From assembly GCA_003241485.1 (NCBI GenBank), contig QFQD01000050.1, positions 1 through 26,065 of the forward strand: a stretch of 26,065 nucleotides of DNA. Reading direction: 5' to 3'. Below, piece by piece: positions 1 through 7,354 of the stretch (positions are counted from its first letter, which is position 1; every line of letters starts with the position of its first letter). The notes under the pieces are model-generated. The model was not told where the DNA came from and did not search any database. It was given only the letters and a program-made list of their open reading frames with translations. The stretch is from Ancylobacter novellus. Lineage in GTDB: Bacteria > Pseudomonadota > Alphaproteobacteria > Rhizobiales > Xanthobacteraceae. Made by a program: the position numbers and the translations under genes.

Positions 1-231
1 CGGTCCGCTCAATTAGGGCGAGGAATCCACCCATCCGGGAAGAGGGGAGGCGAAAACGACAGGTTTCCGGGCGATTCCAGCCATCTCGGCCGAGCGACAG
101 CCGGACTCTCTCTATAAAGGTGTAGAACGTCCGATAATGCAACATTATCGGACATTATTATTTACGGACAGGGCGTGCGGTTCAAACGCGATTTCATGGA
201 CGAAAGCGCACGCTTGCGATAGCCTCGCTCC
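1..231. other. Non-coding leader upstream of DUF1403 gene
   Basis: I see no gene in the first 231 bases. The stretch holds a TATAAA-like element near 112-117 and a long perfect dyad at 129-153 (listed separately). It probably carries the promoter and control region of the DUF1403-scpB pair. The window starts inside it, so an upstream gene may end just outside. Confidence 0.5.
129..153. repeat. 25-bp perfect dyad, 11-bp arms and 3-nt centre
   Basis: The arms GTCCGATAATG and CATTATCGGAC are exact reverse complements separated by CAA. It lies about 80 bp before the DUF1403 start codon. Its size and form fit a dimeric repressor operator or a tyrosine-recombinase core site (two about 11-bp arms around a short centre). 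No recombinase gene is visible in the window, so the role is open. Confidence 0.6.
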
Positions 232-1185
232 ATGGATGTCGCGCTGATTCCGCCCTCTTCGACGCCGGTCGCCGTACTCGCGGTCCCCGGCTGGGCGCTA
301 CCGCGTGGGCCCGTGACCGACCCGGTGGAAGCGGCCTTCCTCGCCGGCGCGGCATTGACTTCACTGGATAATCTCGTGCGCGCGGGCCCGCCCTGGGCCG
401 GCGCCTGGCGCGCCCGGCTGGCGCTCAGCTGCGCCGCCGCGGCGGCACGCCACGTTGGTCGCGCGGAGGACGAGGCGGCCCTGCGCGATGCCTGGATGCT
501 GCGGCCCGCCGATGGGGATCCCGGGCCCGCCGGCCGGCTGCTGGGGGCGTGGCGGCGGCTCGCCGAGCGCTCCGCGACGATCGATGCGACGATCCTTCAA
601 TCGACCTGCGGCCTGCTCGGCCTGGGCTGGAGCCCGGTCCTGGCCGCTCTTCCGGTGGAGATCGACCGGCTGGTCGGCGAGGGGCGTCCCGCGCCGCTTG
701 TTGCCGCGGCGGTGGTGCGTGCCGTCGACACGGCGGCACCGAATGCTGGGCTGCTCGGCTGGTGGCTGGCCGACCATGTGCTGGCGCAGCGTCTGCGCTG
801 GCCGCTGCCTGTGCCGCTGCTCATAGTCGAGGCGCACGGCGCCGCCTTCCGTGGCGCCGGTCGGGGAGGGCGGCTGCGCCCGGCGGACGACGGCTTCGAC
901 GCCGCCGTCTGCCTCGCCGTGGCGCAGGGCGCGGCGCGGACCTTGCGCTGTGCCGCCGAGATCGCCCCCCGCGCCGCCCGGCTGGAGCAGGTGGTTCCAA
1001 AGCTGCGCGCCAAGGGAGCAGGGGAGGCCATCGCCCGGCTGCTCGACGACGACGCGGTGCCGGGCACGCTGGCCACGCCAAAGCTGTCGCGCTGGGGTGC
1101 CCGGCGGTTGTTCGAGCGGCTCGAGGCGCTGGGGGCGGTGCGCGAGCTCACCGGCCGCTCAGCGTTCCGACTCTACGGGTTGTGA
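232..1185 (+). CDS. DUF1403 family protein
   Basis: This encodes a 317-residue, Ala/Arg/Leu-rich protein that I recognise as the DUF1403 family, which is found mostly on rhizobial plasmids and integrative elements and usually directly before an scpB-like gene. No catalytic motif, signal peptide or membrane segment is obvious; the protein looks soluble and mainly helical. Conserved-looking parts are the N-terminal block with VPGWALPRGP (residues about 18-27) and a C-terminal helical segment with SRWGARRLFERLEALGAVREL, which resembles a winged-helix end. Only 3 nt separate it from the downstream scpB-like gene, so the two are surely co-transcribed. Family function is not established; the pairing suggests a role in replicon maintenance or recombination of the element. 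Confidence 0.75.
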   Translation: MDVALIPPSSTPVAVLAVPGWALPRGPVTDPVEAAFLAGAALTSLDNLVRAGPPWAGAWRARLALSCAAAAARHVGRAEDEAALRDAWMLRPADGDPGPAGRLLGAWRRLAERSATIDATILQSTCGLLGLGWSPVLAALPVEIDRLVGEGRPAPLVAAAVVRAVDTAAPNAGLLGWWLADHVLAQRLRWPLPVPLLIVEAHGAAFRGAGRGGRLRPADDGFDAAVCLAVAQGAARTLRCAAEIAPRAARLEQVVPKLRAKGAGEAIARLLDDDAVPGTLATPKLSRWGARRLFERLEALGAVRELTGRSAFRLYGL

Positions 1186-1188
1186 GCC

Positions 1189-1869
1189 ATGGCCCGGCGC
1201 TCCAAAACCCCGGTGAGCTTCGATGTTGAGCTCAGCGCATTGCCGCCGGAGCTGCGCTGGCGCGAATGGATGGGTCGGGTTGAGGCGGTGATCTTCGCCT
1301 CGCCCGAGCCGGTCACCCGCGAGGTGCTGGCCAAGGTGGTCGGCCGCGACTGCAGCCTGGAGCTCCTGATCGACGATATCCGCGCCGAGCTCACCGGGCG
1401 GCCCTATGAGCTGGTGGCGGTCGCCGGCGGCTGGCAGCACCGCACCCGCAAGAACTTTTCCGAGGCGATCCAGGTGGCGACCGGGCTCGGCACCGACGAT
1501 CCCAAGCCGCTGTCGCAATCCGAGCAACTGGTGCTGCTGTGCATCGGCTACTTCCAGCCGATCACCCGCGGCGAGCTCAGCCAGTTCTTCGGCCGCGACA
1601 TCAGCCGCGACACCATCGGTCATCTGCGCCGGCTTGGCTTCATCGCCGCCGGGCCGCGCTCGCCGCAGCCCGGCGCGCCCTACACCTATGTGACGACCAG
1701 GGAATTCCTGTCGCACTTCGGCTTCGACACGCTGCGCGACCTGCCGGACATGGAGGCGCTCGAGGATGCCGGCCTGCTCAGCAAAGACATGCTCCTGGCG
1801 GGGGATCTATCGCCGTTTGGAACTGGTGTCGAGCAGGTCGAAGATAGCGAGGAGAGCTTCGATGAGTAG
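1189..1869 (+). CDS. scpB: ScpB-like segregation/condensation protein
   Basis: The 226-residue product matches the ScpB family, the winged-helix kleisin-associated subunit of SMC condensin. The segment WMGRVEAVIFASPEPVTREV (about residues 24-43) is the typical ScpB first winged-helix entry, and a second winged-helix region follows (LSQSEQLVLLCIGYFQPITR, then a GHLRRLGFIAAGPRSP block). Canonical scpB is chromosomal and sits next to scpA; here there is no scpA or smc. The partner is the DUF1403 gene ending 3 nt upstream, so this is the accessory, plasmid/ICE-type paralogue. It ends in an acidic tail. Role in the element (partitioning, chromosome interaction, or regulation) is inference. Confidence 0.85.
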   Translation: MARRSKTPVSFDVELSALPPELRWREWMGRVEAVIFASPEPVTREVLAKVVGRDCSLELLIDDIRAELTGRPYELVAVAGGWQHRTRKNFSEAIQVATGLGTDDPKPLSQSEQLVLLCIGYFQPITRGELSQFFGRDISRDTIGHLRRLGFIAAGPRSPQPGAPYTYVTTREFLSHFGFDTLRDLPDMEALEDAGLLSKDMLLAGDLSPFGTGVEQVEDSEESFDE

Positions 1870-1976
1870 GCAGCAGATTTCAGTATGAGCGGTTATGCAT
1901 GTAAGATCGGACTCGGCGGGTGGCTTGCGTCGGAGTTACCGCCTCGGTACCAGTGAGGCGCAGGGCGAAGGATACC

Positions 1977-2963
1977 GTGGACGCATACCTTGAACTCGCG
2001 GAGATGGTTCTTCGGGCGGCCCGGCGGCCGCTGAGCCCGCGCGCTATATTAGACGCCGCTTATAAGGCCGGCGTTGTGCCGAGCCATCTATATGGCAAGA
2101 CACAACATAAAACGCTACAGGCACGTCTGAGCGAGGACATTCTTCGGCTCAAGTTGGAAAGTCGCTTCTACCGGACCGATCCCGGTATCTTCTTTTTGTC
2201 GGAGTTGAGATCCGACCCGGACGTATTGGAAGAGTTCAAGGACCCCTTCCACGCGCGCCGTCGCACTCGCGATTTAGCAAAGCCATTCACTCTCGCTATC
2301 GCCAAGGAATATGTTGAAAGCAGTATCTCCTTGTCAGTTGGCTGGCACGAGTTTCTTCGCAATGCCGGTCACAGTGGCGCCGTCCAGTATGTAGATGCAC
2401 GAGACGTTCCCGTTGATTTCTATCTAGTATGGGCATTCTCCATACTGAGGCGTAGGTCACAAGTCCTGTCGTATCGAATTGGGCGATATCGAGATGATCG
2501 TGACGCATTCGTAAATCGACAATCCATAGGCTTCACTGATGTCGTCGGTTATGATGACGCAAGTCTGTTCAGCGACGACCTAGGCGTAACGGAGCGCGGC
2601 TTGTCTGTGCTTCTCGATGATCTGGATTTGTCTAGATCCATGTTCAGGACCAGCGAAGGAATTGAAGTCCCCAAGGTTCTGTTCTCCGAAGTTGCGATTG
2701 ACGATTCGTCGCAACCGGCACTACTTTTCGTGATGGAGTGGGACTGTCCCGAATGGTTTGAGCCGACGGCCCGCAGATTGTCGCTGAACGAAGTTCGATG
2801 GATAGACGCCACGCGGATGCCGAACGACCTCAATGACTTCGAGCCCTGGTCATCCGCTGCGCTCTCGGCAATCGTTGGCGATAATCAAAGATGTCGCGAT
2901 GAAGAAGAAGAAAATAAGCGATCAGCAAGCTGCCTTCATCGAGTCCGAACTAAAGCATGGTGA
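1977..2963 (+). CDS. HARE-HTH / Nudix-like protein of a candidate defence module
   Basis: The N-terminal about 80 residues form a HARE-HTH (HB1/ASXL-type winged helix): LELAEMVLRAARRPLSPRAI, then YGKTQHKTLQARLSEDI and FYRTDPGIFFLSEL are diagnostic. HARE-HTH domains often occur in restriction and DNA-modification contexts. The second half (about 150-300) has the pattern of a Nudix fold: SYRIGRYRDDRDAFV, SIGFTDVV, a helix at the Nudix-box position reading TERGLSVLLDDLDL, then ALLFVMEWDCPEW. The catalytic REXXEE residues are not conserved, so it is more likely a nucleotide sensor than a hydrolase (inference). I chose GTG at 1977 because GAAGGA precedes it by 4 nt; an upstream GTG at 1920 is possible. 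The 3' end overlaps the CHAT gene by 65 nt. Codon use is much less GC-rich than neighbours, suggesting transfer. Confidence 0.7.
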   Translation: MDAYLELAEMVLRAARRPLSPRAILDAAYKAGVVPSHLYGKTQHKTLQARLSEDILRLKLESRFYRTDPGIFFLSELRSDPDVLEEFKDPFHARRRTRDLAKPFTLAIAKEYVESSISLSVGWHEFLRNAGHSGAVQYVDARDVPVDFYLVWAFSILRRRSQVLSYRIGRYRDDRDAFVNRQSIGFTDVVGYDDASLFSDDLGVTERGLSVLLDDLDLSRSMFRTSEGIEVPKVLFSEVAIDDSSQPALLFVMEWDCPEWFEPTARRLSLNEVRWIDATRMPNDLNDFEPWSSAALSAIVGDNQRCRDEEEENKRSASCLHRVRTKAW

Positions 2964-4587
2964 TTCAAAGGCCAGAAAAGTTGCTTTGCAGAATCTCTCC
3001 GCGCTTTATCGGCAAGGGGGAGTTTTAGGCGTCGAGCGGATCACTACTGTCGAAGCGCAAATCGTCTCTCTATTGCTGGTCATCGGTCAAGACAGAAAAG
3101 TTGTCCGGTGGGGCCTCAATGCCTTGGCGCAATGTGGTCGTTGGACGACTTGTCAACGGTACATTGAATCCACTCTCACGATGTATTCTGGTGATCCAGA
3201 AATTGAAGCGGCCGGCGCTGCCGCTCTGTGCAAATTGCTTCCAAGCCATACTGACCAAATCGACGGTTTATCCAAGATAGATCCTCGGCTCTGGAAGCTT
3301 GCTGCGCTGCAGACCACCGATCCGCGGCGGATCGATTTGAGAGGTCTGAAGATCAATGTAGAGAGGGACGACAAGGAAATACTCAAACTGGCGCTTATTA
3401 CCATAGGTGTTAATAGGGACATCGAGAACCTATTTGATCCGCGCCACTCAAATGGTACGTTCGTTCGAGAATTGTGCGCCCATGACGATCCGATTGTGCA
3501 GCAATATAGTGTATGGGCTGTAACCGAGAATGCCCGCCTCGATCTGGAGCATCTCGGATTGAGCTTTGATGACATTGACGGACTGCGTCCTAATGTTCAA
3601 TCGAAGATGTACCAGCTTGCGGCCCAGCGTCTGCCGGACTTCAGGCGCCGTCTCGACCTCATCGTGCAAGGCTCCTATGCAGAGAGTTCCGAAGCGCGTG
3701 AGGGCCTCGCCAAAGGCGTTCGAAGGGTGTTCTTCGATGGTCTGGAAGCGGCGACCTTACCTTGGTTCGAGCAGGAAACGGATCGGGGCATTCGTGGCAA
3801 TCTAGCCGAACACATCGCTGCATATGCCTCGGAGTGTGGACCTTATCTCGATGTCGCCCAGCAATCTTTCGAAGAGGATGCGGGCCTTCGCGCCCGCATC
3901 CTTCTGGGAGCAGAGGGAACGTCATTCTACGGTCAGCTCAAATCTCGGCAGGAGCCGGACCTGTTTTCGAGGATTGGCGACGAGGGCGACCTTACGAGAA
4001 TGCTGAGGGCCGCAGGAGAGGCTAAATCCGTGACGAAGAAAACCGTGTGTATGCTAATGGCTGCCCCCCGAGATGAGAAGCCGCTGCGGCTGGACGAGGA
4101 AGTCCGGGATGCTCTGCAAAGGCTCAAACTAGTCGAAGAGCGTCGTGTCGACATCGAACTCCGCAGTGAATGGGCGGTCAAACTCAGCGAAATGACGGAC
4201 CATCTCCTCAATGCTAAGCCTCAGATCGTCCATTTCAGCGGCCATGGGGGTGCTGGAGCGATCTTTCTCGAGAACGAGGCCGGCGAAGCGACCCCGCTTT
4301 CAGCTGACGGATTGGCGGGGATCATCGACGCAGTAGGAAATATTGAATGCGTCATATTGAATGCGTGTAACAGTGCCGACCTCGGCGCAGCTACTAAGCA
4401 GTATGTCAGAATCGTGATTGGCTGCGACGATACGATTGCAGACGATGCTGCAATCACTTTCACACGATCATTCTATCGCTCGTTAGCTCATGGTCGGGAC
4501 TACAGGCAAAGTTTTAAATTAGCTGTAGCTGATGTAAATGCGCAACACGGCGCGATAGAAGCCAAGAAATACAAGATTCTATTCTAG
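2899..4587 (+). CDS. HEAT-like repeat protein with C-terminal CHAT caspase-like protease
   Basis: A 562-residue protein. Residues about 20-370 are all-helical with HEAT/ARM-like periodicity (for example KARKVALQNLSALYR, VRWGLNALAQCGR, EAAGAAALCKLL). The C-terminal about 170 residues are a CHAT (caspase HetF associated with TPRs) peptidase: a first strand TVCMLMAAPRDEKPLRLDEE, the catalytic His in HFSGHGG (His449), the catalytic Cys in ILNACNS (Cys490), and the terminal helix pattern FTRSFYRSLAHGRDYRQSF. CHAT proteases are effectors or activators in several immune systems, e.g. Csx29 of the Craspase complex. The start is ATG 2899, at the lysine-rich MKKKKIS; an in-frame ATG at 2833 lies deep inside the upstream gene. 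Overlap with the HARE-HTH gene implies translational coupling. The stop overlaps the convergent gene in CTAG. No membrane segment is seen. Confidence 0.8.
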   Translation: MKKKKISDQQAAFIESELKHGDSKARKVALQNLSALYRQGGVLGVERITTVEAQIVSLLLVIGQDRKVVRWGLNALAQCGRWTTCQRYIESTLTMYSGDPEIEAAGAAALCKLLPSHTDQIDGLSKIDPRLWKLAALQTTDPRRIDLRGLKINVERDDKEILKLALITIGVNRDIENLFDPRHSNGTFVRELCAHDDPIVQQYSVWAVTENARLDLEHLGLSFDDIDGLRPNVQSKMYQLAAQRLPDFRRRLDLIVQGSYAESSEAREGLAKGVRRVFFDGLEAATLPWFEQETDRGIRGNLAEHIAAYASECGPYLDVAQQSFEEDAGLRARILLGAEGTSFYGQLKSRQEPDLFSRIGDEGDLTRMLRAAGEAKSVTKKTVCMLMAAPRDEKPLRLDEEVRDALQRLKLVEERRVDIELRSEWAVKLSEMTDHLLNAKPQIVHFSGHGGAGAIFLENEAGEATPLSADGLAGIIDAVGNIECVILNACNSADLGAATKQYVRIVIGCDDTIADDAAITFTRSFYRSLAHGRDYRQSFKLAVADVNAQHGAIEAKKYKILF

Positions 4588-4817
4588 GGAGGCGCGTTCT
4601 TCAGCGACAATTCCTCGAACCTACCGTCGAAGAACTCGTCTACCGGGCGCACCCAAAGCTTCCCATCCTCGCTCTGATAGATTACGACGCTGGCGTCATC
4701 CGCGATCGGCGAACTGGTCTGAAGCGTTGCGTTTGCCACAACCGTGTACGTGGATCCGCGCTTTCGATGCCGGAAGACCGTTCCTTTGGCTGCTTGGAGA
4801 ATGGGAGAGGAGGGCAT
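4584..4817 (-). CDS. Small DUF1653-like protein
   Basis: A 77-residue protein. Its core (KGTVFRHRKRGSTYTVVANA, then VVIYQSEDGKLWVRPVDEF and FDGRFEEL) follows the DUF1653 layout: a small beta-barrel with an aromatic/His start, a 'vvY' strand and a WVRP...F ending. Function of that family is unknown. I chose ATG 4815-4817 because AGGACGG lies about 9 nt upstream on this strand; a longer reading frame starts further out but its N-terminus looks like non-coding translation. Its stop shares the four bases CTAG with the stop of the CHAT gene on the other strand. It is separated from the RES toxin by about 160 nt and may belong to neither unit. Confidence 0.55.
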   Translation of the reverse strand: MPSSPILQAAKGTVFRHRKRGSTYTVVANATLQTSSPIADDASVVIYQSEDGKLWVRPVDEFFDGRFEELSLKNAPP

Positions 4818-4976
4818 GATCGGATTCCGTCCTATGTGATTGCGCTTATCGCATATCTTGGCGATATGGCTTCGGCATGGTGATGACCGGCAGCCGGGAA
4901 GCAGCCACCCATATAGAGAAAATGTGCGCCTTCCTGACCAGTGCTCTCCGCACGCCAATGCTCCTCGCCGAGTAAC

Positions 4977-5501
4977 CTATGGCCATGACGATTGATCCTT
5001 CGGCAGCTGATGATCGGGATCGTGGACCATGACAGTGTCGTCAGCGAGAAGATTGGCGGGAAAGATCACCAGGTTGGTGCCGCCGGCATGGCGAAGTGAG
5101 GGAAACAGGATTCCGCGAAGCCCAGCGGTGATCACCCGATCGGCAAGCTTCCAGGATGGCGGCACTTTTCCCTCGATGCGGGCAATCCGGCGCCACGCAC
5201 AATCCCAGTCCTTCCAGGCGTCATCCCAGACGCTCGGATCGTATCCCTGCGAGAGATCCGCTACCTCGCCGAGCGTGACCTTGTAGGCGGCAAGGGTTGC
5301 CGGCGGCGTGATGCTGGCGCCTTGCCGGTATTCTTCAAGCGCCGTCTGCGGCGCGCGGGAGAGATAAAGCGCCTCGACGCCCGGCCGGTTGAAACGGCCA
5401 CCATCGATCGCGGCACCCACGCCGCTGGTCGGTACGAACGCCCATTTAGGTGTCAGATAGCGGTGGAATATCTCGTCCGGACCGAGGCGGGTGGTTCTCA
5501 C
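4977..5501 (-). CDS. RES-domain toxin (NAD+-degrading, ParT/MbcT type)
   Basis: A 174-residue protein of the RES family, named for conserved Arg, Glu and Ser. Visible signatures are HRYLTPKWAF (Arg14-Tyr15), DGGRFNRPGVEALYLS (a classic RES block) and PQTALEEYRQ with the conserved Glu, plus a late LRHAGGTNLVIFPANL segment. Characterised members act in the cytoplasm as NAD+ phosphorylases, glycohydrolases or ADP-ribosyltransferases that stop growth. The start ATG overlaps the stop of the upstream antitoxin (ATGA at 5498-5501), the usual antitoxin-first arrangement. Length is normal and the gene looks intact. Confidence 0.88.
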   Translation of the reverse strand: MRTTRLGPDEIFHRYLTPKWAFVPTSGVGAAIDGGRFNRPGVEALYLSRAPQTALEEYRQGASITPPATLAAYKVTLGEVADLSQGYDPSVWDDAWKDWDCAWRRIARIEGKVPPSWKLADRVITAGLRGILFPSLRHAGGTNLVIFPANLLADDTVMVHDPDHQLPKDQSSWP

Positions 5502-5884
5502 CCACGGGCTCCGTTCTCGAGATCGCGGATGAAGGCCAGCACCGCCTCCACCTGACCATCGGCCACGAGCTCAGCCGCCGTGCGGTGCCCATAATCGGCG
5601 ATCGGCTCGTTGCGGTACCAATAGATCGCCTTGTCGATATCGCCGGTGAGTTCCGTTGCTGCCGAGATCACCTTTACCATCTCGCGCATCCGTCCCTGCA
5701 GCCGCTCTGAGGAGGGGTTGCGCAAGGTGTTGCGATGAACCCCGGTGAGCTCGGCCAGATTGGCGACGTTGACGCCGAGTGCCTTGGACAGGCGCTTTGG
5801 AGAAATATAGGGCGTCCGGGGCTCCTGAAGGCTGTCTACGAACCCGGAAACCATCGCAGTGTGTGCCAGCTGAGCATGGACCAT
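5498..5884 (-). CDS. Xre/MbcA/ParS-type antitoxin (DUF2384)
   Basis: The partner antitoxin of the RES toxin. An N-terminal Xre-like helix-turn-helix (ISPKRLSKALGVNVANLAEL, then TGVHRNTLRN) is followed by the DUF2384 toxin-binding domain: AATELTGDIDKAIYWYRNEP and the C-terminal GQVEAVLAFIRDLENG, whose tail normally plugs the RES active site. ATG at 5884 is preferred (GCGAGG about 8 nt upstream); a GTG at 5911 would add nine residues. The family autoregulates its operon; a promoter with overlapping repeats lies immediately upstream at 5906-5939. Confidence 0.85.
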   Translation of the reverse strand: MVHAQLAHTAMVSGFVDSLQEPRTPYISPKRLSKALGVNVANLAELTGVHRNTLRNPSSERLQGRMREMVKVISAATELTGDIDKAIYWYRNEPIADYGHRTAAELVADGQVEAVLAFIRDLENGARG

Positions 5885-5905
5885 TGGCAGAACCTCGCTT
5901 GTGCC

Positions 5906-5939
5906 ATGCACAATATATGCACATTTCCAAGCACATCAA
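5906..5939 (-). promoter_or_regulatory. Promoter and probable autorepression repeats of RES/Xre operon
   Basis: On the minus strand TTGATG (5934-5939) and TATATT (5912-5917) form a good sigma70-type pair with a 16-nt spacer. Two copies of ATGCACA (plus-strand 5906-5912 and 5917-5923) flank and overlap the -10 element, the right place for binding by the Xre antitoxin. Operator function is inferred. Confidence 0.5.
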
Positions 5940-6135
5940 GTGACGGCCCCGTCCCCTCTCACCGGTACCGAAGATTACCGCCCGGAGGACGGTCGGAAGA
6001 GACGGTGGCTGGTCGTCTCTTGATGATCCTTGGCACGTTGTGGTGAATGTGCAGGGGGGAGAGCGAGCTTCATTTCAATAGCGCTTGCTCATGCTACCTG
6101 CCTATCGTCGTCTCTATAAGAGAAAGGGGCCGGAG

Positions 6136-6683
6136 ATGCCGCAGCGGACACCGCCAGTCTTGCAACAATACCGACGTCCGGCGCGCGTCCTGCACTGGAT
6201 CATGGCGGCCATCGTGATTACGATGTTGCCGCTCGGCATCGCGGTGAACTACCTGCCCTGGGACGCCTTCCAGGACTGGCTCTTCAATCTGCACAAGTCG
6301 CTGGGCATCGTGGTGCTGGGGCTGGTCATCATCCGCCTTGCCTATCGCCTGACGCACAAGCCGCCACCTCTGCCCACGTCGATCCCGCCCTTCAGCGGCT
6401 GCTGGCGGAGAGCGTCCACATCGTCCTCTACGCTATTCTCTTCGCCATGCCGGTGATCGGTTGGATCGGCACCAACGCCTATGGCGAGCCGATGAACGTG
6501 TTCTGGTCGGTCACTCTGCCGGCCGTGACCGGGAAGAACGAGGCGGTCTCAGACGTGCTATGGACCCTGCACAACGTCCTCGGGCTGACGCTCGGCGGAT
6601 TGATCGTCGTCCACGCCGGCGCGGCCTTGGCGCATCGCTTCGTTCTGAAGGACGGCGTGCTCGGCCGCATGTGGCCGCCATAG
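6136..6683 (+). pseudogene. Cytochrome b561, broken by a one-base frameshift
   Basis: Two adjacent reading frames together encode one cytochrome b561 (CybB-like, diheme membrane electron carrier of about 180 residues). The 5' part carries QQYRRPARVLHWIMAAIVIT with haem-ligand His and NLHKSLGIVVLGLVIIRLAY; the 3' frame carries ESVHIVLYAILFAMPVIGW and LHNVLGLTLGGLIVVHAGAA. Frame analysis puts the break in the short C-rich run near 6386-6391: restoring one C gives a continuous SIPPLQRLLAESVHIV-type sequence. The start ATG 6136 follows a purine-rich GGGGCCGGAG. It could be a true pseudogene, a recent mutation or a sequencing error; no other lesion is seen. Confidence 0.8.
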
Positions 6684-7354
6684 AGGCCGCGGTGAACCCA
6701 CAGAAACGGATCGGCTGGCGCTCATTCATCGAAGCGTCATCGATCCGGTGGTTCCGGAGTTGACCCGTTGCGGTAGTTGGGAACGTCCGCTTCCAAGCAG
6801 GCAGATCGAACGATCGGCCCAGTGCCGGTTTGACCTGCATGCTGGCCAACATTGCCGATAACAGATCAGACGGGTGGTTGGAATGGCCCATTCACCACTC
6901 GATCGTACGGCTCAAGCCAGTTTGTGATCTTTCCGGCTTATCGTTTTATGCGAGTGACGCTTCTCTTCAAGTCTGATGGCTTCCGGCCAGCGGAGCCGCT
7001 GCACGGATGGAATAAGGGGACCGGAGAGCCTCCCCTGGCAGCCCCGCAATAACACAGCCAAGCGCCAACTCAGCCCGACAGCGTTTGATGTTTCTCGACG
7101 AGCAGGCCCTTCGGCACCCTCGCCCGGCTCGCAAGCGCGGCGCGATTGGGCATCTTTGCGCCTCCCGGCGCTCTGCCCATACTCACTCCGCACACAAAAT
7201 AGGCAGGGCGACATTATCATCAAAATCACACCCTCTTTTTCTGATGTATCACTTGACATGAGGGGGCGTGCCAACCGACACTTTCCGTCATGTTGGTGAG
7301 CCCGTGGCACATCGATAGATTTTGATGGCCAGAATGAACGAAGAGGGTCGTGTG
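6684..7354 (+). other. Intergenic region before the ABC importer operon
   Basis: About 670 bases with no gene I can support; open frames here lack recognisable protein features and start signals. The last 120 bases hold the TGATGTATCA palindrome (7242-7251) and an adjoining TTGACA (7253-7258), so the promoter of the downstream operon is probably here. No clear -10 element at the standard spacing could be assigned. Confidence 0.5.
7242..7251. promoter_or_regulatory. Candidate GntR operator TGATGTATCA (importer operon)
   Basis: A near-perfect palindrome (TGAT-GT-ATCA) directly before TTGACA, about 105 nt upstream of the binding-protein start. The same TGATNNATCA core occurs at 15016-15025 and 15170-15179 around gntR and hyuA. 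Such short dyads are typical of FCD-type GntR regulators. Assignment is by shared motif and context only. Confidence 0.5.

Noticed and set aside
129..153. CRISPR repeat or tandem array
   Set aside because: The dyad occurs once here, without regularly spaced copies; no CRISPR-like array was seen anywhere in the window.
361..1229. Several long open frames on both strands overlapping the DUF1403 gene
   Set aside because: They arise from high GC and are Arg/Pro/Ala-rich without family features; the DUF1403 frame explains the region.
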